The notes beneath the pieces were generated by a model. That model was not told where the DNA came from. It worked only from the letters and a program-made list of their open reading frames with translations, and searched no databases. Shown here piece by piece: positions 9,551 to 19,061 of a stretch of DNA of 64,000 nt. The stretch comes from Goekera deserti. GTDB lineage: Bacteria > Actinomycetota > Actinomycetes > Mycobacteriales > Geodermatophilaceae. Numbering within the stretch: the stretch's first letter is position 1; the number at the start of each line of letters is the position of its first letter. The position numbers and the translations under genes were made by a program. Location of the stretch: the NCBI RefSeq assembly GCF_010685995.1, contig NZ_JAAGWK010000015.1, forward strand, positions 105,002 through 169,001. The letters run 5' to 3'.

Positions 9551-9748
9551 ATGGACTACCTCCGCGAGCTGCAGTCGTCCAAGCCGCTGCTGTTCTGGCT
9601 GCTCGTCGCGGTCGCGTTCTGGGCCGGGTTCCAGCTGCTGCTGTTCGTCGTCGGCCTGGTCATCGGGCCGTTCGGGCTGCCGTCCTGGGCGCCCATCGCC
9701 CTGGTGATCGGCGCCCTGGTCGTCATCGCCCGGCGCCAGCAGCGCTAG
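9551..9748 (+). CDS. Small two-helix membrane protein
   Basis: A 65-aa protein starting MDYLRELQSSKPLLFWLLVA, with two transmembrane helices and a basic C-terminus (ARRQQR). The ATG at 9551 fits better than the longer frame from 9482, whose extra 23 residues look non-coding. Function unknown. A hairpin follows immediately after the stop. Confidence 0.65.
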   Translation: MDYLRELQSSKPLLFWLLVAVAFWAGFQLLLFVVGLVIGPFGLPSWAPIALVIGALVVIARRQQR

Positions 9749-9782
9749 TCCGGCGCCGCCGGCGCGTCCGGTCGGCGCCGGA
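9749..9782. terminator. Bidirectional hairpin between convergent genes
   Basis: A 9-bp perfect stem (9749-9757 with 9774-9782) whose loop can form a second short GC stem. It abuts the stop codon of the truncated SDR gene on one side and follows the small membrane protein gene on the other. Confidence 0.55.
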
Positions 9783-10268
<486 letters not shown>

Positions 10269-10493
10269 TCAGCGCGGGCGCCGCTCCCGCGCCGGCGGCA
10301 CCCTGGGGTCACCGTCGGCACGTCCGGCCGTGCCGACGGTCGCCCCCACGTGCGGGCCGCCGACCCACGCTGCTGCCGGAAAACGGGTGTCGAGCGGTGG
10401 GGCGCCGGGCCTAGCGTCGAGGGCGGCGCTCAGCCGGGTCCCCGCCCGGTGGCGCGCGTCCCCCGACGCACCACCACGAGAGGAGGACCCGAC

Positions 10494-10991
10494 GTGCGGG
10501 CCCTGACCGAGAAGGAGATCCGCCGCTCCTTCGTCAACTGCTCCCGCAGCGAGGCCGCCGGGCTCACCCTGCCCCGCGACCTGGACGACGTGCCCTGGGA
10601 GGACCGCGAGTACCTCGGCTGGCGCGACCCGAAGGCACCGCTGCGCGGCTACGCCGTGCTCTGGCACGACGACGGCCCGGTCGGCATCGCGCTGCGCGCG
10701 GCCGAGAGCAGCATGTCCTCCCGGACGGCGGCGATGTGCCTGCTCTGCCAGAGCACCCTGTCCGGCGGTGAGGTGTCCCTGTTCACCGCCCGCCGCAGTG
10801 GACCCGCCGGGCGCAACGGCGACACCGTGGGGCAGTACATCTGCGCGGACCTGCAGTGCTCGCAGCGGATCCGCAGCGACGTCCCGCCGTGGCTGCGCGA
10901 CCGTGACCCGGCGGAGGTCGTCCCGCAGCTGGCCGGTGACCTGCTCGATCGCATCGGCGCGTTCGTCGGCCACGTGGTCGACGGGCAGTGA
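10494..10991 (+). CDS. FBP-domain (EF-G-binding) treble-clef zinc protein
   Basis: A 165-aa protein with GTG start preceded by a good Shine-Dalgarno (GAGAGGAGG, 10479-10487). The N-terminus (LTEKEIRRSFVNCSRSEAAG) and the paired cysteines MCLLCQ and YICADLQCSQRI match the C-terminal zinc domain family of FusB/FBP proteins, which bind elongation factor G and release it from stalled ribosomes. Resistance to fusidic acid is known for some homologues but is not implied here. It is a single-gene unit. Confidence 0.8.
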   Translation: MRALTEKEIRRSFVNCSRSEAAGLTLPRDLDDVPWEDREYLGWRDPKAPLRGYAVLWHDDGPVGIALRAAESSMSSRTAAMCLLCQSTLSGGEVSLFTARRSGPAGRNGDTVGQYICADLQCSQRIRSDVPPWLRDRDPAEVVPQLAGDLLDRIGAFVGHVVDGQ

Positions 10992-11054
10992 CCGTCGGCT
11001 GCCGGCCAGGTCCGCGCCGTGGGACCCGGGCACCGGCAGAGGGAGGACCAGCGC

Positions 11055-12194
11055 GTGGACGGTGAACGGATGCTGGTCAACTTCTTCTACGCCCAGCCCG
11101 TCGGGCACGCCATCGAGGCGCTGTACCACGCCCAGGGGCACGCCCTGGCCGTGCCCGGCCGGCAGGTGTCCGTGGCGCTCAACGCGGCGACGGCGACGGA
11201 GCTGGCCGGGTACTGCCCGTTCGTGTCCGCCACCTACCGGATCGAGCACCCGTTCCTGGAGCCGTGCGCCGACTCGGCGTCCCGCCTGGCCGGGCTGCCG
11301 CGCGACTGGGACTGGGTGGTCGACGACACCCGGCGCCACCAGCCCCTGCAGTACGAGCTGTTCCCGGGGATGCGCGACTACTACACGGCGTCCGACACGC
11401 ACCTGCGGGCCGCCGTCAGCCGCTCCGTGGTCGGCGCCGAGCGGGCCGGCTACCTCCGGCACCAGCAGCTGCGGCTCGAACTGCCGGCCGACGCCCGGGC
11501 CGCCGCGGTCCGGCGGCTGGACACCGGCCGGGCACCCCGGATCGCGCTGATGCCGGCCGGTTCCAGCGACGCCTCGCTCTACCCGTCCCCGGGTTCGTGG
11601 CTGCTGGTGCTCGACGCGCTGGCCGACGCCTTCCCCGGCGTCCAGATCGCCCTGGTGGGCCGGACGGCGCGCGACGAGCGGACCAGCACCGCCCTGGACG
11701 CCGACGGCCTGGCGAGGCTGCGGGGGCACCGGTCGGCACCGGTGGACTGCTTCGACCTGCCGCTCGCCGAGCAGCTGGCCGTCGTCGAGGCCTGCGACGT
11801 GTTCCTCGCCCCGCACACCGGGTTCGGCATGGCGGCGCTCGCCGTCGGCACGCCCTGGCTGTCGCTGTCCGGGGGCAGGTGGTTCGAGTACTGGTTCAAC
11901 CACATCCCGTTCCGCTCGTTGCTGCCGGACCCGGACCGGTACCCGAGCTTCACCCAGTTCGACCCGGCGGCGATCGTCGTCGACGGCGACGAGGGGCCAC
12001 GGACGCCGAGCATGACCCGGGCGCGGATCCGCGCGGACCTCGACCGGCTCGTGGCCGCGGCGCGGGAACTGGTGGCCGGCTCGCTGCCCTACGAGCGGGC
12101 CCTGGCGGAGTACTTCTCCGACCTGCGCGACGTGCACGGCGGCGACACCTCGGCGCTGTGGTCGATCGACTTGGTGCACCTCGACCACCTGTGA
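11055..12194 (+). CDS. Glycosyltransferase-like protein (GT9/heptosyltransferase-like fold)
   Basis: A 379-aa protein. The start is the GTG at 11055, 7 bases after GGGAGGA; the upstream extension to 11019 is not needed. The C-terminal half looks like a GT-B nucleotide-sugar domain: APRIALMPAGSSDASLYPSP, GVQIALVGRTARDERT, then ACDVFLAPHTGFGMAALAVG, which is the pattern of heptosyltransferase-type donors sites (D.f...hTG..h.A). The N-terminal domain is less clear. Substrate unknown. It stands alone between the FBP gene and an epimerase gene. Confidence 0.65.
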   Translation: MDGERMLVNFFYAQPVGHAIEALYHAQGHALAVPGRQVSVALNAATATELAGYCPFVSATYRIEHPFLEPCADSASRLAGLPRDWDWVVDDTRRHQPLQYELFPGMRDYYTASDTHLRAAVSRSVVGAERAGYLRHQQLRLELPADARAAAVRRLDTGRAPRIALMPAGSSDASLYPSPGSWLLVLDALADAFPGVQIALVGRTARDERTSTALDADGLARLRGHRSAPVDCFDLPLAEQLAVVEACDVFLAPHTGFGMAALAVGTPWLSLSGGRWFEYWFNHIPFRSLLPDPDRYPSFTQFDPAAIVVDGDEGPRTPSMTRARIRADLDRLVAAARELVAGSLPYERALAEYFSDLRDVHGGDTSALWSIDLVHLDHL

Positions 12195-12384
12195 CCCCCG
12201 CCGGGCGCGGGGAGACGGCGACCACGGGCGGCCGCGGCTGGAGCAGGGGCGCTGCCGGGTCCACGGCACGGCACACCGAGACGAGGTCCCGCCTGCGTCC
12301 CGTCCCCGCGCTCCGCGCGGTCGCCGTACCGCCCGCACGGTCCCCGACGGGCGTCGGACGGCGGTCGCTGGCAGGGTGCAGGGC

Positions 12385-13290
12385 ATGGCCGACCCCACTC
12401 CCGTCGTCGTCGTCACCGGTGCCAACGGCCTGGTGGGCGCAGCGGTCTGCCGGGCACTCGCCGAGCGGTCCGCCCAGGTGCGCGCCGTCGTCCGCCGCGC
12501 CGGCACGGCGCCGCCGCTGCCCGGGGTCACCGAGCACGTCGGCGACCCGGCCGACGAGGACCTCGCCCGCACGGTCACCACGGGCGCCGACGCCGTGGTC
12601 ACCACGGTGCACCCGATGGGCTCCTCCCGGCAGGTGCAGCACCAGGTGGGCGTCGAGGGCACGCAGGTCCTCGCCCGGGCAGCCCGGGACGCCGGCGTCG
12701 GCCGGCTCGTGCACGTGTCCACGGCCGGCATCTACGACCGCTCCGCCGGCATCGGGGACGTCGCCGAGGACGGGGCGCTGCTGCCCGAGGGCAGCGATGA
12801 CTACCCGGACACCAAGCAGGCCGCCGACGCAGCGCTGGCCCGGATCGGCGGCCTGACGACCGTCCTCGTCCGCCCGCCGGCCATCCTGGGTGCCGGCGAC
12901 ACGTCGGTCTGGAACACGCTGCGCCCGCGGCAGCTGCGGGACGGGGACCGCCGGAGGAACCCGGCGGAGACGTGGGCCTGGGTGCACGTGGAGGACCTGG
13001 CGTCCTTCCTGGCAGACGTCGCCACCGGTGCCGTCGCGAGCGCCGACGACCCGGACCGGGGTCCGGTGGCCGGCGGCACGACCCCGGTGATCGTGGCGGG
13101 GGAGCCGGCGACGTGGCGGGACTACCTCGGCACGGTCGGCGAGGCACTGGGCGTCGAGGCCGAGTGGACCGACGAGCCGGTCTGGACCGGGCAGCTGCGC
13201 ACCGACCGCGTCCGCGCCTGGGGCTGGACGCCGCGGGTGCAGCTCGCCGCCGCGCTGGACGAGCTGCGCCGGGGCCTGGCGGGCACCTGA
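12385..13290 (+). CDS. NAD-dependent epimerase/dehydratase-like protein
   Basis: A 301-aa extended-SDR protein. It begins with a Rossmann motif VVVVTGANGLVGAAVCRAL, has a strand with catalytic Ser (LVHVSTAGIYD) and a Tyr-x3-Lys (YPDTK, about residue 138). The C-terminal part (GEALGVEAEWTDEPVW) matches the substrate domain of such enzymes. The ATG at 12385 is used; three upstream codons in frame are not needed. Substrate unknown. Confidence 0.8.
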   Translation: MADPTPVVVVTGANGLVGAAVCRALAERSAQVRAVVRRAGTAPPLPGVTEHVGDPADEDLARTVTTGADAVVTTVHPMGSSRQVQHQVGVEGTQVLARAARDAGVGRLVHVSTAGIYDRSAGIGDVAEDGALLPEGSDDYPDTKQAADAALARIGGLTTVLVRPPAILGAGDTSVWNTLRPRQLRDGDRRRNPAETWAWVHVEDLASFLADVATGAVASADDPDRGPVAGGTTPVIVAGEPATWRDYLGTVGEALGVEAEWTDEPVWTGQLRTDRVRAWGWTPRVQLAAALDELRRGLAGT

Positions 13291-13506
13291 CGCCGCACTG
13301 CCGGCGGCCGGGTCCAGGGGTCCTGGCTGGTCCCCGGGGAGTCGGTCCACCGCGGCGACGACCCGCGCCTGCGGGCCCGGCGTGTTCCGCCGGGTCCGGG
13401 ACGATCGGCCCGGCTGGACCAGCGTTCGGAGCGCCGGTCGGCCCGGAGAGGCCTGACGCGCAGGCAGACTCCTGGTGTCCGACCCGATGTCCGGCGTCCT
13501 ACAGGG

Positions 13507-14451
13507 GTGCGTGTGCGCGAACTGAAGTCCCTCGACCTGAACCTGCTGGTCTCGCTGGACGCGTTGCTGCGGGAACGGAGCGTCACGCGCGCGGCTGACC
13601 GGCTCGGATTGAGCCAGCCGTCCCTCAGTGCGGCGCTCGCGAAACTGCGCCGGCACTTCAGGGACGAACTCCTCGTCCGCCGGGGCAACCAGTACGAGTG
13701 GACCCCGCTCGCCGTGCAGCTGAACGAGCGGGTGACGGTCGCCCTGGACGGGGCCTCGCGGGTCTTCGCCGTCCAGCCGGACTTCGACCCGTCCACGGCC
13801 GTCCACCAGTACACCCTCCTGTCCTCCGACTACTCCCTGGCCGTCCTCGGGCAGGTGATCGCCGGACTGCTGGCCGAGCGGGCACCCCGCATCAGCGTGC
13901 GCTGGGACCAGGTCACGACGGCGGCGGTCGACGACGCGTCCTCGAGTCTGCGTGCCGTGGACGGTCTCATCGTCCCGCGCGGGTTCATCACCGCAGTCCC
14001 GCACCAGGACCTCTACGTCGACGAGTGGGTGTGCGTGGGGGCGGTCGACAACCCGCTGGTCGGGGACTCCCTGACGTTCGAGGACCTGGGGCGGCTCCCG
14101 TGGGTCCTCACCTTCCACGACCGGACGGCCTACAGCGCACCCGCCCAGCAGATGCGACTGCTCGGCATCGAGCTCAACGTGCAGATGGTGATCCACGGCT
14201 ACCTGGCCGTCCCGCACCTGCTGGTCGGCAGCAATCGGTTGGCGCTGCTGCAGGGCCACCTGGCGCGGCAGGTCGCGGGTCCCGGCTCGGGACTGCGCGT
14301 GCTCACGCTGCCGTTCGAGCCGGTGGCCCTGGTCAGCGCCCTGTGGTGGCACCCGATGTACGAGCGCGACCCACAGCACATCTGGCTCAGGTCGCTGCTC
14401 GCCGAGGCCGGCACGCTGCTGACGGCTGCCCAGCACCATCAGATCGACTGA
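13507..14451 (+). CDS. LysR-family regulator (NodD/NahR type)
   Basis: A 314-aa regulator. The N-terminal winged helix-turn-helix reads LDLNLLVSLDALLRERSVTR, then AADRLGLSQPSLSAALAKLR, as in the NodD/NahR subgroup. The rest is an effector-binding domain (PLVGDSLTFEDLGRLPWVLT). It lies 125 bases upstream of the sugar-type ABC importer operon on the same strand, so it is the probable regulator of that operon. GTG starts at 13507 and 13513 are both possible. Confidence 0.85.
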   Translation: MRVRELKSLDLNLLVSLDALLRERSVTRAADRLGLSQPSLSAALAKLRRHFRDELLVRRGNQYEWTPLAVQLNERVTVALDGASRVFAVQPDFDPSTAVHQYTLLSSDYSLAVLGQVIAGLLAERAPRISVRWDQVTTAAVDDASSSLRAVDGLIVPRGFITAVPHQDLYVDEWVCVGAVDNPLVGDSLTFEDLGRLPWVLTFHDRTAYSAPAQQMRLLGIELNVQMVIHGYLAVPHLLVGSNRLALLQGHLARQVAGPGSGLRVLTLPFEPVALVSALWWHPMYERDPQHIWLRSLLAEAGTLLTAAQHHQID

Positions 14452-14576
14452 TGTTGATCATCAGCACTTCGATCTACACCGCTGTGCCTCGGATCACTAC
14501 TTTCCGCTCATCGGTCCTGCACCGGTGACAGGACTTCCCCTGCCGCGCTGATCTGGAACGTGGCACTCCCGAGGAG

Positions 14577-15779
14577 ATGACAGTGCACAGTCCCATCGTG
14601 CCCGCCCCCCGACTGACTCGGATGCGGAGAGTTCTCGCCGTCCTGGCCGTCGCCGCGCTGGCGACCGCCTGCGGGGCGGGTGAGTCCGCCGACACGGCGG
14701 CCGGCGAGCCGGCCGGCTCGTCCAGCGCCGCGGGCGGCGAGCAGGGCGTCGACGCCCTGCAGGCGTGGTACGACGGGACGGCCGAGCAGCCGCCCACGAC
14801 CTCTCCCGCCCCGGTCGCCGGCAAGGAGGTCTGGGTCGTCACCTGCGCGCAGGCCTCGCTCGGCTGCAAGCTCGGCGGGGACGCCGCCGTCGAGGCGGGC
14901 ACGGCGCTGGGCTGGAAGATGGAGGTCTGCGACGGGAAGTTCAACGCCGGCGGCGCCCAGGGCGCCTGCCTGCGCCAGGCGCTGTCCGCCGGAGCAGACG
15001 GCGTCCTCACCTTCAGCATCGACTGCGCGAACATGCAGCAGGGCCTCATCGAGGCGAGCACCGCGAAGGTCCCCGTCATCAACATCAGCGGCATCGACTG
15101 CGACGACCCGCTGCTCGGCGGGACGGACCCGCTGTTCGCCCACTCCGTGCTGCCGTCGTCGGCCTACCCGGACAACGCCACCTACCTCGAGGCCACCGGG
15201 GAGGCGCGGGCGGACTGGATCATCGCCCAGACCGACGGCAAGGCCAAGATCCTGGCGATGGACTACGAGGGCCAGGCCGGCGCCGCGCACGTCATGAAGG
15301 GCTTCGAGCGAGGCCTGGAGAAGTGCGGTGACTGCGAGGTCGTCACGATCCCGTTCGCCGGGGCCGACATCGCGACCGGCAAGCTGCCGGCCAAGTTCCA
15401 GGCCGCGCTCGTGCAGAACCCGGACGCCAACGCCGCCTACGTCACCTTCGACTCGTTCTTCCTGACCGGCATCTCGCAGACCATCGCCGCGTCGGGCCGG
15501 ACGGACCAGCTGGCGGTCATCGGCGGGGAGGCGCTGCCCCCGAACGTCGAGCAGATCGCCGAGGGCTCCGGCGGCCAGGACGCCGCGGTGAGCCTGCCCT
15601 TCGCGTGGAGCAGCTACGGCGCGGTGGACGACCTCAACCGCATCTTCGCCGGTGAGCAGCCCGTCGCGCAGGGCTTCGGGTTCCAGCTCGTCGACGCCGA
15701 CCACGGCATCGAGGGCGGGCAGCTCGTGGAGAAGGTCGACTTCCGCGCCGCCTACCGCGCCGCCTGGGGCGTCTCCTGA
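14577..15779 (+). CDS. Sugar-type ABC transporter substrate-binding lipoprotein
   Basis: A 400-aa periplasmic-binding-protein fold (Peripla_BP_4 type). The signal peptide ends in a lipobox (LATAC, Cys about residue 31), so it is anchored to the outer face of the membrane. Two lobes follow: GKEVWVVTCAQASLGCKLGG starts lobe 1 and KAKILAMDYEGQAGAAHVMK starts lobe 2. A Shine-Dalgarno GAGGAG directly precedes the ATG. It is the first gene of a three-gene importer; its stop overlaps the ATPase start. The ligand cannot be named from sequence; this class binds sugars, autoinducer-2-like or related small polar compounds. Confidence 0.85.
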   Translation: MTVHSPIVPAPRLTRMRRVLAVLAVAALATACGAGESADTAAGEPAGSSSAAGGEQGVDALQAWYDGTAEQPPTTSPAPVAGKEVWVVTCAQASLGCKLGGDAAVEAGTALGWKMEVCDGKFNAGGAQGACLRQALSAGADGVLTFSIDCANMQQGLIEASTAKVPVINISGIDCDDPLLGGTDPLFAHSVLPSSAYPDNATYLEATGEARADWIIAQTDGKAKILAMDYEGQAGAAHVMKGFERGLEKCGDCEVVTIPFAGADIATGKLPAKFQAALVQNPDANAAYVTFDSFFLTGISQTIAASGRTDQLAVIGGEALPPNVEQIAEGSGGQDAAVSLPFAWSSYGAVDDLNRIFAGEQPVAQGFGFQLVDADHGIEGGQLVEKVDFRAAYRAAWGVS

Positions 15780-17335
15780 TGCCCGCGCCGGACGGTGTGG
15801 CCCTGCAGGTGCGGGGGTTGTCCAAGACGTTCCCGGGGACCCGCGCACTGGCGGACGTCTCGCTCACCGTCCGGCGCGGCACCGCCCACGCCCTGCTGGG
15901 CGGCAACGGCTCGGGCAAGTCGACGCTGATCAAGGTGCTTGCCGGCGTCTACACCCCCGACCGGGGGGCCGAGCTGCAGCTGTCCGGGCGGGTCCACGAC
16001 CTCGACCAGTGGTCGCCCATCGCCGCTCGCGACGCCGGGCTGCGGTTCGTGCACCAGGACATCGGCATCGTGGAGCGGATGACCGTCGCGGAGAACCTCG
16101 CCCTCGCGCGCGGCTTCCCCACCGCGGCGGGCGGTCGGGTGGACTGGCGCGCCCTGCGCCGCTACACCCAGGACCTGCTCGACCGCTTCGAGATCTCCGT
16201 CGCCCCGGACGCACCGATGGCCGCGCTGCGCCCCTCGGACCGGACCATGGTGGCCATCGCCCGCGCGCTCCAGGACGACGAGGACGGTGGCGGCGCCGAC
16301 GGTGCGCCGGCGTCCGTGCTCGTGCTCGACGAGCCGACGGCCAGCCTGCCCGAGCACGAGGTCGACGTCCTGCTCGACGCCCTGCGCCGACGGGTGGCCC
16401 GCGGGGCCACGATCCTGTACGTCAGCCACCGGATCCAGGAGGTCCTGTCCCTCACCGACGAGATCACCGTGCTGCGCGACGGCCGGCGCGTGGGCACGGT
16501 CACCACGGCCGACGTCGACGAACGCGCGGTCGTCGAGCTGATCGCCGGACGCCCGGTGGAGTCCCTGTTCCCCGAGCCGGTCGGTCCCGCCGACGACGAC
16601 CCGGCGCTCACGTTGAGCGGTGTCAGCGCCGGCCTGGTGCACGACGTCGACCTGCACGTCCGCAGGGGCGAGATCGTCGGCGTCGCCGGGCTGCTCGGGT
16701 CGGGACGGACCGAGCTGCTCCGTGCGGTCTTCGGTGACCTGCCACTGCGCAGCGGGAGCATCGCGGTGGCCGGGCGACCGGTGGTGCTGCGGTCCCCGCT
16801 CCAGGCGATCGAGGCCGGGCTGGCGTTCGTGCCGGAGGACCGGCGCGCCCACGCCTCGTTCCCCGCCCTCACCGTCCGGGAGAACCTGTCCGCGGCGGTG
16901 CTGCGCACCTACTTCCACCGGCTGGGCAGCCGGCGGGGGCAGGAGGTGCGCGACTCCCAGCAGCTGGTCGACCGGTTCGGCATCAGGACGGCGTCGGTGG
17001 AGACCCCGTTCGACCTGCTGTCCGGCGGCAACCAGCAGAAGACGGTGCTCGCCCGCTGGCTGCGCCGCCGGCCCGCCGTCGTCCTGCTCGACGAGCCCAC
17101 CCAGGGGGTCGACGTCGTCGCGCGGGCCGACATCTACCGGCAGCTGCGCGAGGCAGCCGCCGCCGGGACGGCCGCGGTCGTCGTCGCCTCCGACTTCGAC
17201 GAGCTCGCCCACCTGTGCGACCGCGTCGTGGTCCTGCGCGGCGGTCGACTGGTCGCCGAGGTCTCCGGTCCACAACTCTCCGCCGGCCGGCTCGTCGAGC
17301 TGGCCTACTCCCCAGAACAGGTGATCGGTTCATGA
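15779..17335 (+). CDS. Sugar-type ABC transporter ATPase, two nucleotide-binding domains
   Basis: A 518-aa fused double ATPase of the RbsA/MglA type. Domain 1 has Walker A GGNGSGKST (about residues 41-49) and Walker B VLVLDEPTA; its signature segment reads ALRPSDRTMVAIARAL in place of LSGGQ. Domain 2 has a degenerate Walker A (GLLGSGRTELL), an intact signature LSGGNQQKTVLARWL and Walker B VVLLDEPTQGVDV. Asymmetry of this kind is normal for the family. The start overlaps the preceding stop, and the stop overlaps the permease start (ATGA), so all three genes are coupled. Confidence 0.9.
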   Translation: MPAPDGVALQVRGLSKTFPGTRALADVSLTVRRGTAHALLGGNGSGKSTLIKVLAGVYTPDRGAELQLSGRVHDLDQWSPIAARDAGLRFVHQDIGIVERMTVAENLALARGFPTAAGGRVDWRALRRYTQDLLDRFEISVAPDAPMAALRPSDRTMVAIARALQDDEDGGGADGAPASVLVLDEPTASLPEHEVDVLLDALRRRVARGATILYVSHRIQEVLSLTDEITVLRDGRRVGTVTTADVDERAVVELIAGRPVESLFPEPVGPADDDPALTLSGVSAGLVHDVDLHVRRGEIVGVAGLLGSGRTELLRAVFGDLPLRSGSIAVAGRPVVLRSPLQAIEAGLAFVPEDRRAHASFPALTVRENLSAAVLRTYFHRLGSRRGQEVRDSQQLVDRFGIRTASVETPFDLLSGGNQQKTVLARWLRRRPAVVLLDEPTQGVDVVARADIYRQLREAAAAGTAAVVVASDFDELAHLCDRVVVLRGGRLVAEVSGPQLSAGRLVELAYSPEQVIGS

Positions 17336-18366
17336 GCGTTGCCGACGAGAAGATCGCGCCCGGCGAGCAGGAGGCCTCCGCTTCGCCCGCGCGGAGGCGC
17401 CGGCCCTCCGTGCACGACGCCGAGCGGTTCGCGCTGCCCACGCTGCTCGTGCTGCTGCTGGTGGTCTTCTCCCTCATGCCCGAGGGCGGGGACACCTTCA
17501 TCTCGCTGATCAACATCCGCACCGTCCTCAGCGAGCAGTCCGTCGTCACGCTGCTGGTGCTGGCGCTGCTGTTCCCGCTGGTCGCCGGCTACATCGACTT
17601 CTCCGTGGCCGCGGTGGCGACCCTGGCCTCGGTGGGCACCGCCTCGGCGATGTCCGACCACGACCTGCCCGTGCTCGTCGCGGTGCTGGTCGGCATCGCA
17701 CTGGGGCTGCTCGTCGGGCTGGTCAACGGCGTGCTCATCGCGCGGCTGAAGCTCAACGGGTTCATCACCACGCTGGCGATGGCCACGCTGCTGGGCGGGC
17801 TGGTCCAGTGGTACACCGGCTCGGTGGCGATCGTCACCGGGATCTCGCCCAGCCTCACGGCGTTCGGGTCGCTGACCTGGTTCGGCGTGCCCCGCATCCT
17901 CTTCCTGGTCGCGCTGGCCGCCGTCGTCGTCTGGTACGTCCTGACGCAGACGCCGCTGGGCCGTCGGCTCGCCGCGGTCGGGGCGAACCCGCACGCCTCC
18001 CGGCTCGTCGGCGTCGACGTCGAGTCCGTCGCCATGCGCTCGTTCCTCATCGCCGGTGCCGTCGCCGGCCTGGCCGGGGCGATGATCGTGGCCCGCACGG
18101 GCAGCGCCACCGTGGAGGGCAGCACGTCACTGCTGTTCCCCGCCCTCGCCGCGGTCTTCCTGGGCGCCACCGCGATCACGCCGGGCCGGCCCAATGTGCT
18201 GGGTGCCGTCATCGGGGTCCTGTTCGTCGCCTTCAGCGTGAACGGCCTGACCCTCGCCGGGGTGGCGAGCTGGGTGGACCCGGTCTTCAACGGCGCCGCG
18301 CTGCTCGTCGCCATCGGGCTGTCCACCTACCTGTCGCGCAAGCGCGGGATGACGGTCAGCAGGTGA
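17332..18366 (+). CDS. Sugar-type ABC transporter permease
   Basis: A 344-aa RbsC/BPD_transp_2-type permease with about 8-10 membrane helices. It has the diagnostic cytoplasmic loop GRRLAAVGANPHASRLVGVD and GYIDFSVAAVATLASVGTAS. The ATG at 17332 overlaps the ATPase stop (ATGA). Only one permease gene is present, so the membrane channel would be a homodimer, as in ribose transport systems. Confidence 0.88.
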   Translation: MSVADEKIAPGEQEASASPARRRRPSVHDAERFALPTLLVLLLVVFSLMPEGGDTFISLINIRTVLSEQSVVTLLVLALLFPLVAGYIDFSVAAVATLASVGTASAMSDHDLPVLVAVLVGIALGLLVGLVNGVLIARLKLNGFITTLAMATLLGGLVQWYTGSVAIVTGISPSLTAFGSLTWFGVPRILFLVALAAVVVWYVLTQTPLGRRLAAVGANPHASRLVGVDVESVAMRSFLIAGAVAGLAGAMIVARTGSATVEGSTSLLFPALAAVFLGATAITPGRPNVLGAVIGVLFVAFSVNGLTLAGVASWVDPVFNGAALLVAIGLSTYLSRKRGMTVSR

Positions 18367-18381
18367 GCGCCGGGTCCCCGG

Positions 18382-18978
18382 TCAGTCGGCGTCCGGGGCG
18401 GTGACCAGGGCGGCGAGGGCGGGTTCGAGCAGCCGGGTGACGTCCTCGCGGGAGGCGCTCGCCAGGGGTGGGAGCTCCAGCAGGTAGCGCGCGATGGTCA
18501 CGCCCATCAGGCAGGCGTTCAGCACCGCCGCCCGCAGCTCCGCGTCGTCGCCGCCGATCACCCCGGCCATCGTGCTGATCCGGTCGCACATCACGTCGTC
18601 GCGCACGGCGGTCGTCGCGCTGGGGTGGGTGAGACAGTTGCGGGCCAGGGCGAGCGCGGTGTCCCGGCCCTCCTCGTCCTCGAAGCGGTCGAGCACCTCC
18701 TCGATCGCCAGCCGCGGCACGTCGGCAGCCGACGTGCCCGGGCCCCAGACCGGCTCGTCGGGCATCCGGGTCGCGGCCGCGAACAGGGCCTCCTTGGACC
18801 CGAAGTGCTGCATCACCAGCGCCGGGTCGACCCCGGCGGCCGAGGCCACGCCGCGGATCGTCGTGCGCTCGAACCCGGCGTCGGCGAACTGCTGCCGGGC
18901 CGCTGCCAGGATGGCGGCCTCGCTGCGCTGACGGCGGTCGTCCCGAGTGAGTCGGTGAACATCTGGCGATCCGGGCAT
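18382..18978 (-). CDS. TetR-family repressor
   Basis: A 198-aa regulator starting MPGSPDVHRLTRDDRRQRSE. The helix-turn-helix reads FERTTIRGVASAAGVDPALV, then MQHFGSKEALFAAA. The C-terminal domain (about residues 75-198) is the ligand and dimer part. It diverges from a DHA2-type efflux pump gene 83 bases away. Two copies of a 14-bp palindrome in that gap are the probable operators, so it likely represses the pump and itself and is released by a pump substrate. The longer frame to 19086 would run through the operators and is rejected. Confidence 0.9.
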   Translation of the reverse strand: MPGSPDVHRLTRDDRRQRSEAAILAAARQQFADAGFERTTIRGVASAAGVDPALVMQHFGSKEALFAAATRMPDEPVWGPGTSAADVPRLAIEEVLDRFEDEEGRDTALALARNCLTHPSATTAVRDDVMCDRISTMAGVIGGDDAELRAAVLNACLMGVTIARYLLELPPLASASREDVTRLLEPALAALVTAPDAD

Positions 18979-18987
18979 GGAATCGAC

Positions 18988-19033
18988 TCTACGGCCGTTG
19001 AGCCGTCCGAACCTCATGGTCAACGGCTGTTGA
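18988..19033. promoter_or_regulatory. Two 14-bp palindromic operators for the TetR repressor
   Basis: Site 1 (18988-19001) reads TCTACGGCCGTTGA and site 2 (19020-19033) reads TCAACGGCTGTTGA. Each is an inverted repeat with 5-bp arms around a GGCY core, and they agree at 12 of 14 positions. Their centres are 32 bp apart, about three helix turns. They lie between the divergent TetR and pump genes, which is where a self-regulating TetR binds. Binding is inferred. Confidence 0.7.
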
Positions 19034-19061
19034 GTCACACGAACGAAGGGTCGTCCCCGGC

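Noticed and set aside
10269..12731. An 820-codon minus-strand open frame
   Set aside because: Antisense to the FBP and glycosyltransferase-like genes, both of which have clear motifs and ribosome binding sites.
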